From contig NZ_BBOJ01000020.1 in assembly GCF_000974445.1 (NCBI RefSeq), positions 1-64,000 of the forward strand: a DNA stretch of 64,000 nt. The letters are read 5' to 3'. The notes under the pieces are model-generated. The model saw only the letters and a list, made by a program, of their open reading frames with translations. It made no database searches and was not told the DNA's origin. The translations under genes were made by a program, and so were the position numbers. Of the stretch, positions 1 to 7,680 are shown piece after piece (within the stretch, counting starts at the first letter, position 1; every line of letters starts with the position of its first letter). This stretch comes from Lentzea aerocolonigenes (lineage in GTDB: Bacteria > Actinomycetota > Actinomycetes > Mycobacteriales > Pseudonocardiaceae).

Positions 1-268
1 CCACCGACATCGGATTGATCGCGAACACCGTGTATCCGGCCGCGACCAGCGCCCGCACCCACGGACCACGATCGGTCTCGATCCCGACCCGGACCTCGAC
101 ATCCTCAGGATCGGCCTGACCGGTGTGCTCGGCGATCAACGCGTGCAGCCGCGCCATCCCGGCCACACCCTCGGGCAACCGGGCCTTGACCAGCCTGCGC
201 CCGTCGGCGTCCATCAACTCGACATCGTGGTGATCCTCGGCCCAGTCATCACCGACCAGCAACAACAT
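1..268 (-). mobile_element. IS110-family transposase, N-terminal part (runs off the window)
   Basis: Reading leftward from an ATG at 268 (or a GTG at 274), 89 codons encode the N-terminal DEDD RuvC-like domain of an IS110 transposase. The first catalytic Asp is in the segment GDDWAEDHHDV and the Glu is in VGIETDRGPWV, followed by the family's AGYTVFAINPMSV stretch. The remainder lies beyond base 1, so it cannot be judged intact or broken. IS110 elements usually lack long terminal inverted repeats, so no end can be placed. It lies downstream of ftsZ, where actinobacteria usually carry the pgeF-sepF-divIVA genes. Confidence 0.85.
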
Positions 269-541
269 CCGCACTCCCACTCGCCCACTCGACGCCAGCG
301 GCCCAGGGAGAACTTGTCGGCAAGCTAATGAACAGTGCTCACGCCACCATCGGCAGGCACGACATCCCAGCAGCGATCACGTTCTCCCGGCAACTGGTGA
401 GGGCACGGTCTTCGCCAAGAACTCAACAACTCCATCCGAGACAGAGTGCTCACCCACCAGCGGCCACAGGCCGAGCCTGCCAGACGGCCGACTCAGCACT
501 CATTAGCCGAGGCGACCCAACCGCCCTGCCAACGCGACCCG

Positions 542-683
542 GCGGTGTGGCTCCCCCGTCTAGCGCTCCTCTGCCCTTGCCGCGCCCGAGGGGTCAGGTC
601 AAGTCGACACGCTTTTTCGTCGACTTGACCTGACCCCTCGGGTGTGGCCCGCTGCGGAGCGCTAGACGGGGGAGCCACACCGC
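542..683. repeat. Composite 142-bp nested inverted repeat
   Basis: The outer arms are 542-569 and 656-683, exact reverse complements over 28 nt. The inner arms are 585-608 and 619-642, exact over 24 nt, around the loop 609-618. Short asymmetric spacers (570-584 and 643-655) separate the two levels. In RNA this would form a very long hairpin, and in DNA a cruciform. It could be a MITE-like element, the remnant end of a mobile element or a bidirectional terminator. No coding sequence lies inside. Confidence 0.75.
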
Positions 684-947
684 AAACGCAACCACCAACG
701 CAACCGCAAGCCGCCAAGAGCAACAGGCGTGCCATCAACCCGCAGACGGCGCTGGAGGGCTCTTTTGGGAGTGTCGGGAGTCTGAGGGCAGAGCCCTCAG
801 CCCACGCACGCACCCGCAAGGTCAAATCGCAAAACGACCACGCACGAACACGAAACCGGCTGCCGCCAACGCAACAGGGAGACAACCAACGCAACCCCGC
901 GCGACACCCCAAAACCGCAAGCGACCGCAGGCGTCCCCTCAAAAGCA

Positions 948-982
948 GGACCCCCTGAGCCCAAACGCTACTCAGGGGGTCC
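948..982 (-). terminator. ftsZ terminator hairpin
   Basis: A 12-bp perfect stem (948-959 with 971-982) has an 11-nt loop and starts 33 nt after the ftsZ stop codon on the minus strand. There is no strong U-tract, as is usual in actinobacteria. Confidence 0.7.
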
Positions 983-1015
983 GACAAGATCGAGACCTAA
1001 CGAAAGGCCCAAACC

Positions 1016-2341
1016 TCACCGCCGCATGAACGGCGGCACGTCCACCTCATCGTCCGGGTCGTCCGTAACGGGCACCGGCCGAGAAGGCAACGACCCGTTC
1101 TGCGACAACGACCGAGGCACAGACGGCACGTACCCGTTCCCCGGCGAAGGCTGCGGCGGCACCGTGGTGGCCGGCGGAGCCTGCCGAACCTCAGGCTGCG
1201 GAACCGGCGGAACCGGCGTCTGCGAAACAGGCTGGGAGACCGGCTGCGAAACCGGCGCCTGAACGACCGGCGGAGGCGCCTGAACCGCCGGCGGAACATG
1301 CGCGGCCGGCACAGCGGAAGCGGACGCGATCGGCCCGGAAGCCGTCCGCGGCGGCGACGACAACGCCGTCGGCTCCAGCTTCTTGTGGGTCGGGCCGCCA
1401 CCGTCGAACCCGGCCGCGATCACCGTCACGCGGACCTCGTCGCCCAGCGAGTCGTCGATGACCGTACCGAAGATGATGTTGGCGTCCGGGTGCGCGGCCT
1501 CCTGGACCAGCGACGCGGACTCGTTGATCTCGAACAGGCCCAGGTCGGAGCCACCGGCGATCGACAGCAGCACGCCGTGCGCGCCCTCCATCGAGGCCTC
1601 GAGCAGCGGCGAGTTGATCGCCTTCTGCGCGGCCTGGACCGCTCGGCCCTCGCCTCGGGCCGAGCCGATGCCCATCAACGCCGAACCCGCGCCGGACATG
1701 ACCGACTTGACGTCGGCGAAGTCCAGGTTGATCAGACCGGGGGTCGTGATCAGGTCGGTGATGCCCTGGACACCGGAGAGGAGCACCTCGTCGGCCGAGC
1801 GGAACGCGTCCATCAGGCTGACACCGATGTCACCCAGCTGGAGCAGTCGGTCGTTGGGGATGACGATCAGCGTGTCGCACTCGTTGCGCAGGGCCTGGAT
1901 GCCGTCCTCGGCCTGCTTGGCGCGGCGCTTGCCCTCGAACGAGAACGGGCGCGTCACGACGCCGATGGTGAGTGCGCCGAGCTTGCGGGCGATCGAGGCC
2001 ACCACCGGCGCGCCGCCGGTGCCCGTGCCGCCGCCCTCGCCGGCGGTCACGAAGACCATGTCGGCCCCCTTGAGGACCTCCTCGATCTCCTCGCGGTGGT
2101 CTTCGGCGGCCTTGTGCCCGACCTCGGGGTTCGCGCCGGCACCGAGGCCGCGGGTGAGCTCCCTGCCGATGTCGAGCTTGACGTCGGCATCAGACATCAG
2201 CAAGGCCTGTGCGTCGGTGTTCACCGCGATGAACTCGACGCCCTTGAGCCCGACCTCGATCATGCGGTTGACGGCGTTGACGCCGCCACCACCGATGCCG
2301 ACGACCTTGATCACCGCGAGGTAGTTGTGCGGGGGCGTCAT
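1016..2341 (-). CDS. ftsZ: Cell division GTPase FtsZ
   Basis: Tubulin-like GTPase that polymerises into the division ring. The start MTPPHNYLAVIKVVGIGGGG is standard, preceded by an AGGAAGG ribosome site. The tubulin signature GEGGGTGTGGAPV lies near residues 100-115. The GTPase core ends around residue 320 and is followed by a long Pro/Gln/Val-rich linker and the conserved C-terminal tail peptide ending DDEVDVPPFMRR, which binds SepF/FtsW-type partners. At 441 residues it is a normal actinobacterial length. Unusually, ftsQ is not adjacent: about 4.6 kb of unrelated genes separates them. Expression must therefore rely on the local promoter and leader at 2404-2441. Confidence 0.98.
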   Translation of the reverse strand: MTPPHNYLAVIKVVGIGGGGVNAVNRMIEVGLKGVEFIAVNTDAQALLMSDADVKLDIGRELTRGLGAGANPEVGHKAAEDHREEIEEVLKGADMVFVTAGEGGGTGTGGAPVVASIARKLGALTIGVVTRPFSFEGKRRAKQAEDGIQALRNECDTLIVIPNDRLLQLGDIGVSLMDAFRSADEVLLSGVQGITDLITTPGLINLDFADVKSVMSGAGSALMGIGSARGEGRAVQAAQKAINSPLLEASMEGAHGVLLSIAGGSDLGLFEINESASLVQEAAHPDANIIFGTVIDDSLGDEVRVTVIAAGFDGGGPTHKKLEPTALSSPPRTASGPIASASAVPAAHVPPAVQAPPPVVQAPVSQPVSQPVSQTPVPPVPQPEVRQAPPATTVPPQPSPGNGYVPSVPRSLSQNGSLPSRPVPVTDDPDDEVDVPPFMRR

Positions 2342-2403
2342 CGGATCCGCCTTCCTGATCGTGGTCCGTGCTGTGGTGCTGGGTGGTGATGCACCCGGAT
2401 TGA

Positions 2404-2441
2404 AACTCTCAACCTCTCCTCGAGGTCCAGAGTTATGTCAA
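2404..2441 (-). promoter_or_regulatory. ftsZ promoter element and leader hairpin
   Basis: On the minus strand a perfect TTGACA (2441-2436) is followed at once by a 31-nt inverted repeat (2434-2404): six outer pairs AACTCT/AGAGTT, a GG/TG internal loop, five inner pairs ACCTC/GAGGT and a 5-nt loop. Comparable hairpins occur upstream of ftsZ in other actinobacteria, from memory. No good -10 is seen 17 nt after TTGACA. CATAAC, overlapping its 3' end, may instead act as a -10, placing the transcript start at the hairpin. Confidence 0.5.
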
Positions 2442-2660
2442 CCCCATATGTTCCTGCTGGACGGTAAGCACCGGCGGTGCGTCGGTCCAGCAGCCACGCC
2501 GCAGAGTCCCAACACTGTGCGCTACTACTCCCCGGTCGTGCCGTCAAGCAGTCCGCACGGTGCTGAGCACGGCGCACCGTAAGCGTAGTCGGACCTCGAA
2601 TCAGAGATCGTCTCGCCCACACCTTCGTCAGTTCCACCCCTTTTCCAGGTGATCACTGGC

Positions 2661-2672
2661 TACTGTCGGTAG
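2661..2672 (+). promoter_or_regulatory. -10 element of a leaderless transcript (lectin pair)
   Basis: TACTGT at 2661-2666 is followed by six bases and then the ATG at 2673. That spacing is expected when transcription starts on the A of the start codon. No Shine-Dalgarno sequence is present. Confidence 0.5.
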
Positions 2673-3566
2673 ATGGGGATGAAGATGCTGAGCGTCGCGC
2701 TGGCCGCGATCGCTCTGGGGGCAGTGACGGTGGCGCCCGCGGGCGCCGCGACCGGGAACGACATCATCGAGATCAGGAGCGTCGCGCACGGTGACTGCCT
2801 GCAGCCCGACACTCAGGACCCGCACGCCGGTCCCGGCGTCGGGGCCTGCACCGGTGCGAACAACCAGCGCTGGGAGCAGATCGCGGTGGGCGGCGGCAGA
2901 CACCTGCTGCGCAACCTCGCGACCACCGAGTGCGTGAGCACGAAGTTCGGCAGCTACTGGTGTGACGACGAGGGCGCCGACATGTTCGCCGAACTGGTGC
3001 CGGACGCGTCTGGTGCCGTGCGGGTCAAGTTCGGCGCGGTGTACATGACCGGACTCACCTTCGGCAACGGTTCGCGCGAGATCTGGTTCCCGACCTTCGG
3101 CAGCAACCCCGCCGAGGAGCTCTGGCAGGTGCGCGTGACCGGCACGATGACGCCGCCCGCCGACACCAAGGGCCAGATCGTGCAGATCAAGTCCGTCGAC
3201 TCGACCTACGGCTGCATGTACACCACGAGCGACGGCGGGCTCATGACGCTGTCACTGCCGTGCGGGAAGACGGACTACCAGAAGTTCCAGCGGATCGAGC
3301 TCGCTGACGGCACGACGGCCCTGCGCAGCCTCGCCAACGGCAAGTGCATCGCCCAGAACGAGCAGTCGCCCACGCGGATCGAGGTGCTGGCCGACTGCGC
3401 GGCCGACACCACCCGGCACCACTGGACGATCGAACCGACGAAGACCGGCGCGGCCCGGCTGTTCACCGGTGACCACTACCTGACGCCGAGCTCCGACCGG
3501 GTGTTCGCCTACCCGCGGCAGCGCGAGACCAACACCTGGCAGCTCTGGGAACTGGTGGCGGCCTGA
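2673..3566 (+). CDS. Secreted beta-trefoil (ricin-type lectin-like) protein, copy 1
   Basis: A 297-residue protein with a clear signal peptide (LSVALAAIALGAVTVAPAGA, cleavage near residue 25). The mature part has two related halves, each with a QRW/QKF-type motif (NNQRWEQI; YQKFQRIELADG) and paired cysteines, which fits ricin-B beta-trefoil carbohydrate-binding repeats. No catalytic domain is seen, so it is probably an extracellular glycan-binding protein. Its TGA overlaps the ATG of the next gene by one base, so the two are translationally coupled paralogues. It lies inside the dcw cluster between ftsZ and ftsQ but on the opposite strand. The substrate is unknown. Confidence 0.75.
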   Translation: MGMKMLSVALAAIALGAVTVAPAGAATGNDIIEIRSVAHGDCLQPDTQDPHAGPGVGACTGANNQRWEQIAVGGGRHLLRNLATTECVSTKFGSYWCDDEGADMFAELVPDASGAVRVKFGAVYMTGLTFGNGSREIWFPTFGSNPAEELWQVRVTGTMTPPADTKGQIVQIKSVDSTYGCMYTTSDGGLMTLSLPCGKTDYQKFQRIELADGTTALRSLANGKCIAQNEQSPTRIEVLADCAADTTRHHWTIEPTKTGAARLFTGDHYLTPSSDRVFAYPRQRETNTWQLWELVAA

Positions 3567-4450
3567 TGAGGACGAAGGTGCTGAGCGTCGCGCTGGCCGC
3601 GATCGCTCTGGGGACGGTGACGGTCGCACCCGCGAGTGCGGCGGAGGGGAATCCGGTCGTCGAGATCGTGAGCGCGTTCGACGGCACGTGCGCGCAGCTT
3701 CAGGTCGAAGCCGCACCGGACTGGCCGAGGCCGGTGCTCAGGAGCTGCACGGAGGCTCCCGCGCAGCGCTGGGAGCAGATCCCAGCGAACGGTGGAAAGG
3801 TCATCTTGCGCAGCACCACGTCGCGCGACTGCCTGGAGGCCGGTGCCAGCGTCAACAACTTCTGGTGCGACGACAGGTCCGTGTACCAGCAGGCGGAGCT
3901 GGTCCCGGACGCGGACGGCACGGTGCGGATCAAGTACGGCAGCGAGTACGTCGAGAACCAGCACAGCTCCCTGTGGATGGCGCGGTTCGCCGACTCGGAC
4001 CGCCAGCGCTGGCGGGTGCGGCAGGTCGGCACGACGACGCCGCCCGCCGACACCGCGGGACAGGTGGTGCGGATCGAGGCGGTCGCGCTCGGCTTCGGCT
4101 GCCTCACCGTCGACGACAGGTCCGTGCCCAAGCCGACGCCCTGCGCCGACGTGGCCGCGCAGAAGTTCCAGCGGATCGAGCTCGCCGACGGCGGCACCGC
4201 GCTGCGCAGCCTGGCGAACGGCAAGTGCCTGCACGCGGAGGACGGCGCCGAGGTGGTCGTCGACGCGCTGGCCGAGTGCGACGCCCTCGACGCGGGCCAG
4301 ACCTGGAAGCTCGACCGCAGCGTCACCGGCGCGTTCCGCGTCCGGTCGGGCGAGCGCGTGCTCACACCCGGTGACAACAACGTGTGGGCGGCCGCCGAGT
4401 TCCCGCCGACGTTCATGAGCGTGCAGATCTGGCACGTCACGGCTGCCTAG
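3566..4450 (+). CDS. Secreted beta-trefoil (ricin-type lectin-like) protein, copy 2
   Basis: A 294-residue paralogue of the preceding gene. The signal-peptide region is nearly identical at DNA level (3580-3625 versus 2687-2732), and the segment LANGKC in the second half is shared, so the pair arose by tandem duplication followed by divergence of the mature parts. QRW motifs occur in PAQRWEQI and DRQRWRVR. No enzymatic motif is visible. The stop codon overlaps that of the convergent DinB-like gene at CTAG (4447-4450). Confidence 0.75.
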   Translation: MRTKVLSVALAAIALGTVTVAPASAAEGNPVVEIVSAFDGTCAQLQVEAAPDWPRPVLRSCTEAPAQRWEQIPANGGKVILRSTTSRDCLEAGASVNNFWCDDRSVYQQAELVPDADGTVRIKYGSEYVENQHSSLWMARFADSDRQRWRVRQVGTTTPPADTAGQVVRIEAVALGFGCLTVDDRSVPKPTPCADVAAQKFQRIELADGGTALRSLANGKCLHAEDGAEVVVDALAECDALDAGQTWKLDRSVTGAFRVRSGERVLTPGDNNVWAAAEFPPTFMSVQIWHVTAA

Positions 4451-4938
4451 TCGCCGGTGGTCCCGTCCAGCAGTTCCCGGACCACGTCCAGATGACCGGC
4501 GTGCCGGGCGGTCTCCTCGATGACGTGCGCGAGCACCCATCGGGCCGAGACCGTCCGGTCGCCCCGGAAGGGCACGACCCGGTCCAGGTCCTCGGGCAGC
4601 AGCCGGCGGCTGATCTCGCACTGCTGCCGGTAACCGTCGAGCAGGCCCGCGAGCGTCTCGTCTTCTTCGACGCGCCAGTCCGCGTCGGGATCTTCCATCG
4701 TGTACGGCGCGCGCGACTCACGTCCGGCAAGCACCACCTCGAACCAATGGTGCTCCATCCACAGCACGTGTTTCACCACGCCTGCCGCGGTCGTCAGCTT
4801 CGACGGCAGCACCGCGCGCGTTGCGTCGTCATCGCGCAGACCGTCGACTTTCATCTCGATCGTGGCGCGCAGATAGTCCAGCAGGGCCGTGTAGGTCGCA
4901 CGCTCGTCGGCGACCAGTGGTGGTGCAGTACGTGTCAT
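4447..4938 (-). CDS. DinB-fold (DUF664-type) protein
   Basis: A 163-residue four-helix-bundle protein of the DinB / mycothiol-dependent maleylpyruvate isomerase-like superfamily. Histidines that would bind a metal are in KHVLWMEHHWFE and HVIEETARHAGHLD. Members include thiol-S-transferases that use bacillithiol or mycothiol, but many have no known function. The segment HVIEETARHAGHLD is typical of the DUF664 group. It lies 27 nt downstream of crtI on the same strand and may be co-transcribed with it. Confidence 0.8.
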   Translation of the reverse strand: MTRTAPPLVADERATYTALLDYLRATIEMKVDGLRDDDATRAVLPSKLTTAAGVVKHVLWMEHHWFEVVLAGRESRAPYTMEDPDADWRVEEDETLAGLLDGYRQQCEISRRLLPEDLDRVVPFRGDRTVSARWVLAHVIEETARHAGHLDVVRELLDGTTGD

Positions 4939-4965
4939 GCGGCGCAGCCTGCATGAGCGTCTTCG

Positions 4966-6381
4966 TCACCGCACCGCATTTATCCGCTGGGCCGCGAGCC
5001 GTCCAGAGATCAGCACCGGCGGCACACCGACTCCCGGCGTGGTGCCGGCTCCGGCCAACGCCACGTTCTCCGCGCCCTTGACGACGTTGCGCGGCCGGAA
5101 GGGCCCGGTCTGCGCGAACGTGTGCGCGAGCCCGAACGGCGTGCCCGCCGCGTTTCCCCAGTCCAGCGGCGTGACGAGGAGCTCGTCCCGGATCGCCGCG
5201 CCGAAGCCGCCGAGACCGCGCTTCTCCAGCGCGGCAACGAGCTCGTCGCGGTATCGGGGTCCGACGCGCTGCCAGTCGATCGTGCTCGTGCGCAGGTTCG
5301 GACACGGCGCCAGCACGTAGTGCAGCCCGTCCTGCGCCTGCGTGACGAGCAGTGACGGATCCGACATCAACCGTCCCTTGTGGACGATCTCGTCGAAGGT
5401 CGCGCTCCAGGCGTTGCCGAACAGGATGTTGTGGTGTCCCAAGTCCCACGTGCGGTCCGTCGCGGCGTGCAACACCACGGCCGATGGCGACCAACGGTGC
5501 TTGAGCACTCTCTGCGGCCGTTTCCCCAACAACCCGTACGCGTCAGGCAACTCACACGCCAGTACCACCGCGTCGCACGTGATGCGCTCCTCTGCGGTGT
5601 GCACGGCCGTGACGCGCGCACCGCTCCACTCCAACCGTGTGACCGTTGTCCCCCAACGGAACTCCGCACCGTGCTTCTCAGCAGCCTTCGACAACGCTTG
5701 AGGCACCGCATGCATTCCACCGCGCGGGTAATACACACCGGCGATGGTGTCCATGTACGCGATGACCGCGTACGCCGCGAGAGCGTGCTGCGGGGGCACA
5801 CCCGCGTACAACGCCTGGAACGAGAACAGCCGGATCAACCGCTCGTCCTTGATGAACCGCCGCAACTGCGGCTCCAGCCGGCCGAACCCGCCGAGCCGCG
5901 CGAGCCTCAGCAACTCCGGCCTCACCAGGTTGAACGGCGAGTCGAAGTTCGCCCCGATGAAGTGCTCGCGCTGCACCGCGTACAACTCGCCCAGCCACCG
6001 CCGCAGCTCCCGGTACCCGGCCGCTTCCCTTGCTCCGCAAACGGTGCGGACCTCGTCCTCCATCGCACCGGCGTCCGTGTGCACGTGGATCCGCGACCCG
6101 TCCGCGAACCTCGCGTGATAGGCCGGATCGACCCGGTCGAGCGTCAGCCAGTCAGCCAGCCGCTCCCCCACCGCACCGAACGCCTCGTCGAGGTACTCGG
6201 GCATCGTGAGCACCGTGGGCCCGCTGTCCGCGACGAACCCGCCGACCTGAACCGTCCCGGCGCGACCGCCTGGCACGTCGGCCTTTTCGAGCACGGTGAC
6301 CCGCCGCCCGCTGCCCTGCAGGTGCAACGCGGCCGACAGTCCGGCGAGACCGGCGCCCACCACCACGACGTGGTCCGCCAT
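4966..6381 (-). CDS. crtI: Phytoene desaturase-like FAD oxidoreductase (CrtI family)
   Basis: A 471-residue flavoprotein. The N-terminal dinucleotide-binding motif VVVGAGLAGLSAALHLQGSG and the C-terminal signature GAGTTPGVGVPPVLISG are both diagnostic of CrtI-type carotenoid desaturases, which introduce double bases into phytoene at the membrane. The start ATG follows a GAAGGAAG ribosome site. No phytoene synthase (crtB) or crtE lies nearby, so the substrate cannot be assigned from context, and it could act on another polyene. A palindrome at 6438-6460 lies about 60 nt upstream and might be its operator. Confidence 0.85.
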   Translation of the reverse strand: MADHVVVVGAGLAGLSAALHLQGSGRRVTVLEKADVPGGRAGTVQVGGFVADSGPTVLTMPEYLDEAFGAVGERLADWLTLDRVDPAYHARFADGSRIHVHTDAGAMEDEVRTVCGAREAAGYRELRRWLGELYAVQREHFIGANFDSPFNLVRPELLRLARLGGFGRLEPQLRRFIKDERLIRLFSFQALYAGVPPQHALAAYAVIAYMDTIAGVYYPRGGMHAVPQALSKAAEKHGAEFRWGTTVTRLEWSGARVTAVHTAEERITCDAVVLACELPDAYGLLGKRPQRVLKHRWSPSAVVLHAATDRTWDLGHHNILFGNAWSATFDEIVHKGRLMSDPSLLVTQAQDGLHYVLAPCPNLRTSTIDWQRVGPRYRDELVAALEKRGLGGFGAAIRDELLVTPLDWGNAAGTPFGLAHTFAQTGPFRPRNVVKGAENVALAGAGTTPGVGVPPVLISGRLAAQRINAVR

Positions 6382-6437
6382 GAGTACTTCCTTCGGGTGA
6401 CAACGACCAATGCGGCTAATGCCGTGCGGAGCAGTCC

Positions 6438-6460
6438 GATGAACACGCTAGTCGTTCATC
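6438..6460. promoter_or_regulatory. Operator-like inverted repeat upstream of crtI
   Basis: GATGAAC (6438-6444) and GTTCATC (6454-6460) are exact inverted 7-mers with a 9-nt spacer, one dyad per two helical turns. It sits between crtI (minus) and a short ORF (plus), so it could control either. The regulator is unknown; MerR- or MarR-type carotenoid regulators are possible. Confidence 0.4.
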
Positions 6461-6475
6461 ACCAGGAGGCACGTC

Positions 6476-6601
6476 TTGGCACCCGCACCCGCATCCGTGC
6501 GTTCGCTCGTCATCGAGGCGATCGTGTTGGAACTCGTGACGAGCAGGTTGGGCAGCCTGTTCGTGCGAGTGGCGACGGCACGGCTGAGGCCGAACGGCTA
6601 G
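6476..6601 (+). CDS. Possible 41-residue small protein
   Basis: The TTG start follows a perfect AGGAGG (6464-6469) at 6 nt. The product begins MAPAPASVRSLVIEAIVLEL and ends VATARLRPNG: a short amphipathic or hydrophobic helix with an Arg-rich tail. Nothing in it is recognised. The strong ribosome site is the main support. Confidence 0.35.
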   Translation: MAPAPASVRSLVIEAIVLELVTSRLGSLFVRVATARLRPNG

Positions 6602-6610
6602 CGCGCGAAC

Positions 6611-6823
6611 TCAGGAGAGATTCCGTGTGCTCCCAACCGGTTCCCCGGTTCCCCCGCCGCCTCCGCAGGCTGCCGACGCCGTCCCGGCCGCCCGCACCGC
6701 GGCCGTGAGCCGACGCGCCGACTCCAGGGTGGTCGGCGCGTCCAGTTCGCCCTCGATCGAAGGATCTCGCGGCGGGCGGTACCGGATTCGGGTTCGCTTC
6801 AGGGCGGTGAGGCGCCCCGACAT
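6611..6823 (-). CDS. Possible 70-residue hypothetical protein
   Basis: It starts at ATG 6823, about 100 nt downstream of ftsQ. It has high third-position GC and an N-terminal part rich in Arg/Pro (MSGRLTALKRTRIRYRPPRD) with a Gly-rich C-terminus. The ribosome site is weak and no homologue is recognised. It overlaps the 27-codon plus-strand ORF, so at most one of the two is likely real. Confidence 0.25.
   Translation of the reverse strand: MSGRLTALKRTRIRYRPPRDPSIEGELDAPTTLESARRLTAAVRAAGTASAACGGGGGTGEPVGSTRNLS
6625..6708 (+). CDS. Possible 27-residue small peptide
   Basis: The GTG start follows AGGAGAG (6613-6619) at 5 nt. The peptide MCSQPVPRFPRRLRRLPTPS... is Pro/Arg-rich. It lies 23 nt after the 41-residue ORF, so the two could form a bicistronic unit or a leader. 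There is no recognised family. Confidence 0.25.
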   Translation: MCSQPVPRFPRRLRRLPTPSRPPAPRP

Positions 6824-6927
6824 GTTGTCCGTCGACGGCAGCACGACCGTGCCCTGCCGGTACGAGGCTGCTTCTTCGCTTTCGCGGTGTGAGACGCATC
6901 GAGCAGCGAACGGCGCCTCACGCTCGG

Positions 6928-7680
6928 CTAGGACACCGTCGGCAGGTCCGGCGCCGACACGTCGAACGCCAGCCCCGGCCGCGTCAGCATCACCAGGAGC
7001 ACGGCCGCCTTGCGCGGCGTCTCGTCGGCGCTGCCCCACTTCACCACGCGGTTCCCCGTCAGTGTCACCTTCACGTCCGCGCCGGAGGTCGCCGACACCT
7101 GCACCACGTCGGGCCGCAGCTTCTCCGGCAGCTCGTTCACGACCCCGACCACGGCGCGAGTGGCCGGGTCCGCGGACGACGGCGCGGCGAGCACCAGTTC
7201 CGGCACGCCGGGTGCCGCCGTCGGGAGGACGGCGTAGTCCTTGCCGGTCGCGTCGACCAGGTGGAAGCCGTCGGGCAGCTTCACCGAGCCGACGGGGACG
7301 CGTTCGGTGATCAGCAGCCGGACCGTGCCGGGGAGCTGGCGTTCCACCTCCACCGCGGCGACGCGCGGCAGGGCGGCCACCCGGTCGTGGATGCCGATGA
7401 GGTCCAGCCGGACCAGGGGTGAGCCCGGTTCGATCGCCGCGGCGGTGCGGACCTCGTCGTCGGTCAGCACCACCGAGCCGCGCACGTCCACCTGGTGCAC
7501 GCCGAGCAACGGCGTGAAGAACACGCAGTAGGTCAGGCCCACCACGGAAAGCAACGTCAGCAGAGCGACCAGGCGGCGGCGCACGATCACCCTGCGCCGC
7601 GCCCGGTACTCCGCGCTCTTCTGCCGCCGGTTCGAGGCGGGGCGTACTCGCGTGGACCTGCCGCGAACCGGGGCGCTCAT
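6928..7680 (-). CDS. ftsQ: Cell division protein FtsQ
   Basis: A 250-residue single-pass membrane protein. It has a basic cytoplasmic N-terminus, one transmembrane helix near residues 35-58 (RRLVALLTLLSVVGLTYCVF), then a POTRA domain (VHQVDVRGSVVLTDDEV...) and the FtsQ beta domain. It links FtsL/FtsB to the divisome. The ATG overlaps the murC stop as ATGA, so translation is coupled. Normally ftsZ follows directly; here it does not. Confidence 0.96.
   Translation of the reverse strand: MSAPVRGRSTRVRPASNRRQKSAEYRARRRVIVRRRLVALLTLLSVVGLTYCVFFTPLLGVHQVDVRGSVVLTDDEVRTAAAIEPGSPLVRLDLIGIHDRVAALPRVAAVEVERQLPGTVRLLITERVPVGSVKLPDGFHLVDATGKDYAVLPTAAPGVPELVLAAPSSADPATRAVVGVVNELPEKLRPDVVQVSATSGADVKVTLTGNRVVKWGSADETPRKAAVLLVMLTRPGLAFDVSAPDLPTVS

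Larger units (their letters stand above)
269..1015. other. Non-coding stretch between IS110 and ftsZ
   Basis: No ORF here has convincing codon usage or a recognisable product. It contains the composite palindrome at 542-683, scattered copies of the decamer CCAACGCAAC (for example near 692, 875 and 891), and the ftsZ terminator at 948-982. Confidence 0.6.
2342..2672. other. Intergenic region between ftsZ and lectin genes
   Basis: It contains the ftsZ leader hairpin and a TTGACA element on the minus strand, and the leaderless promoter of the lectin pair on the plus strand. No gene is supported between 2450 and 2650. Confidence 0.6.
6382..6927. other. Intergenic region between crtI and ftsQ with possible small ORFs
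   Basis: No conserved gene is recognisable. It holds an operator-like inverted repeat, two short plus-strand ORFs with good ribosome sites and one minus-strand ORF with high GC at third positions. The three are listed separately at low confidence. Confidence 0.5.

Noticed and set aside
690..905. Repeated CCAACGCAAC decamers, considered as a CRISPR or iteron array
   Set aside because: Too short and irregularly spaced, with no spacer structure or cas/rep gene nearby.
1298..2389. A 363-codon plus-strand frame opposite ftsZ
   Set aside because: Shadow of ftsZ with no plausible start signal or family.
4966..6381. A carotenoid biosynthesis cluster
   Set aside because: Only crtI is present; no phytoene synthase, cyclase or prenyl synthase lies within the window.
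5380..6708. Long plus-strand frame across crtI
   Set aside because: Antisense to CrtI motifs; only its last 28 codons (a separate start with a ribosome site) are kept as a weak candidate.
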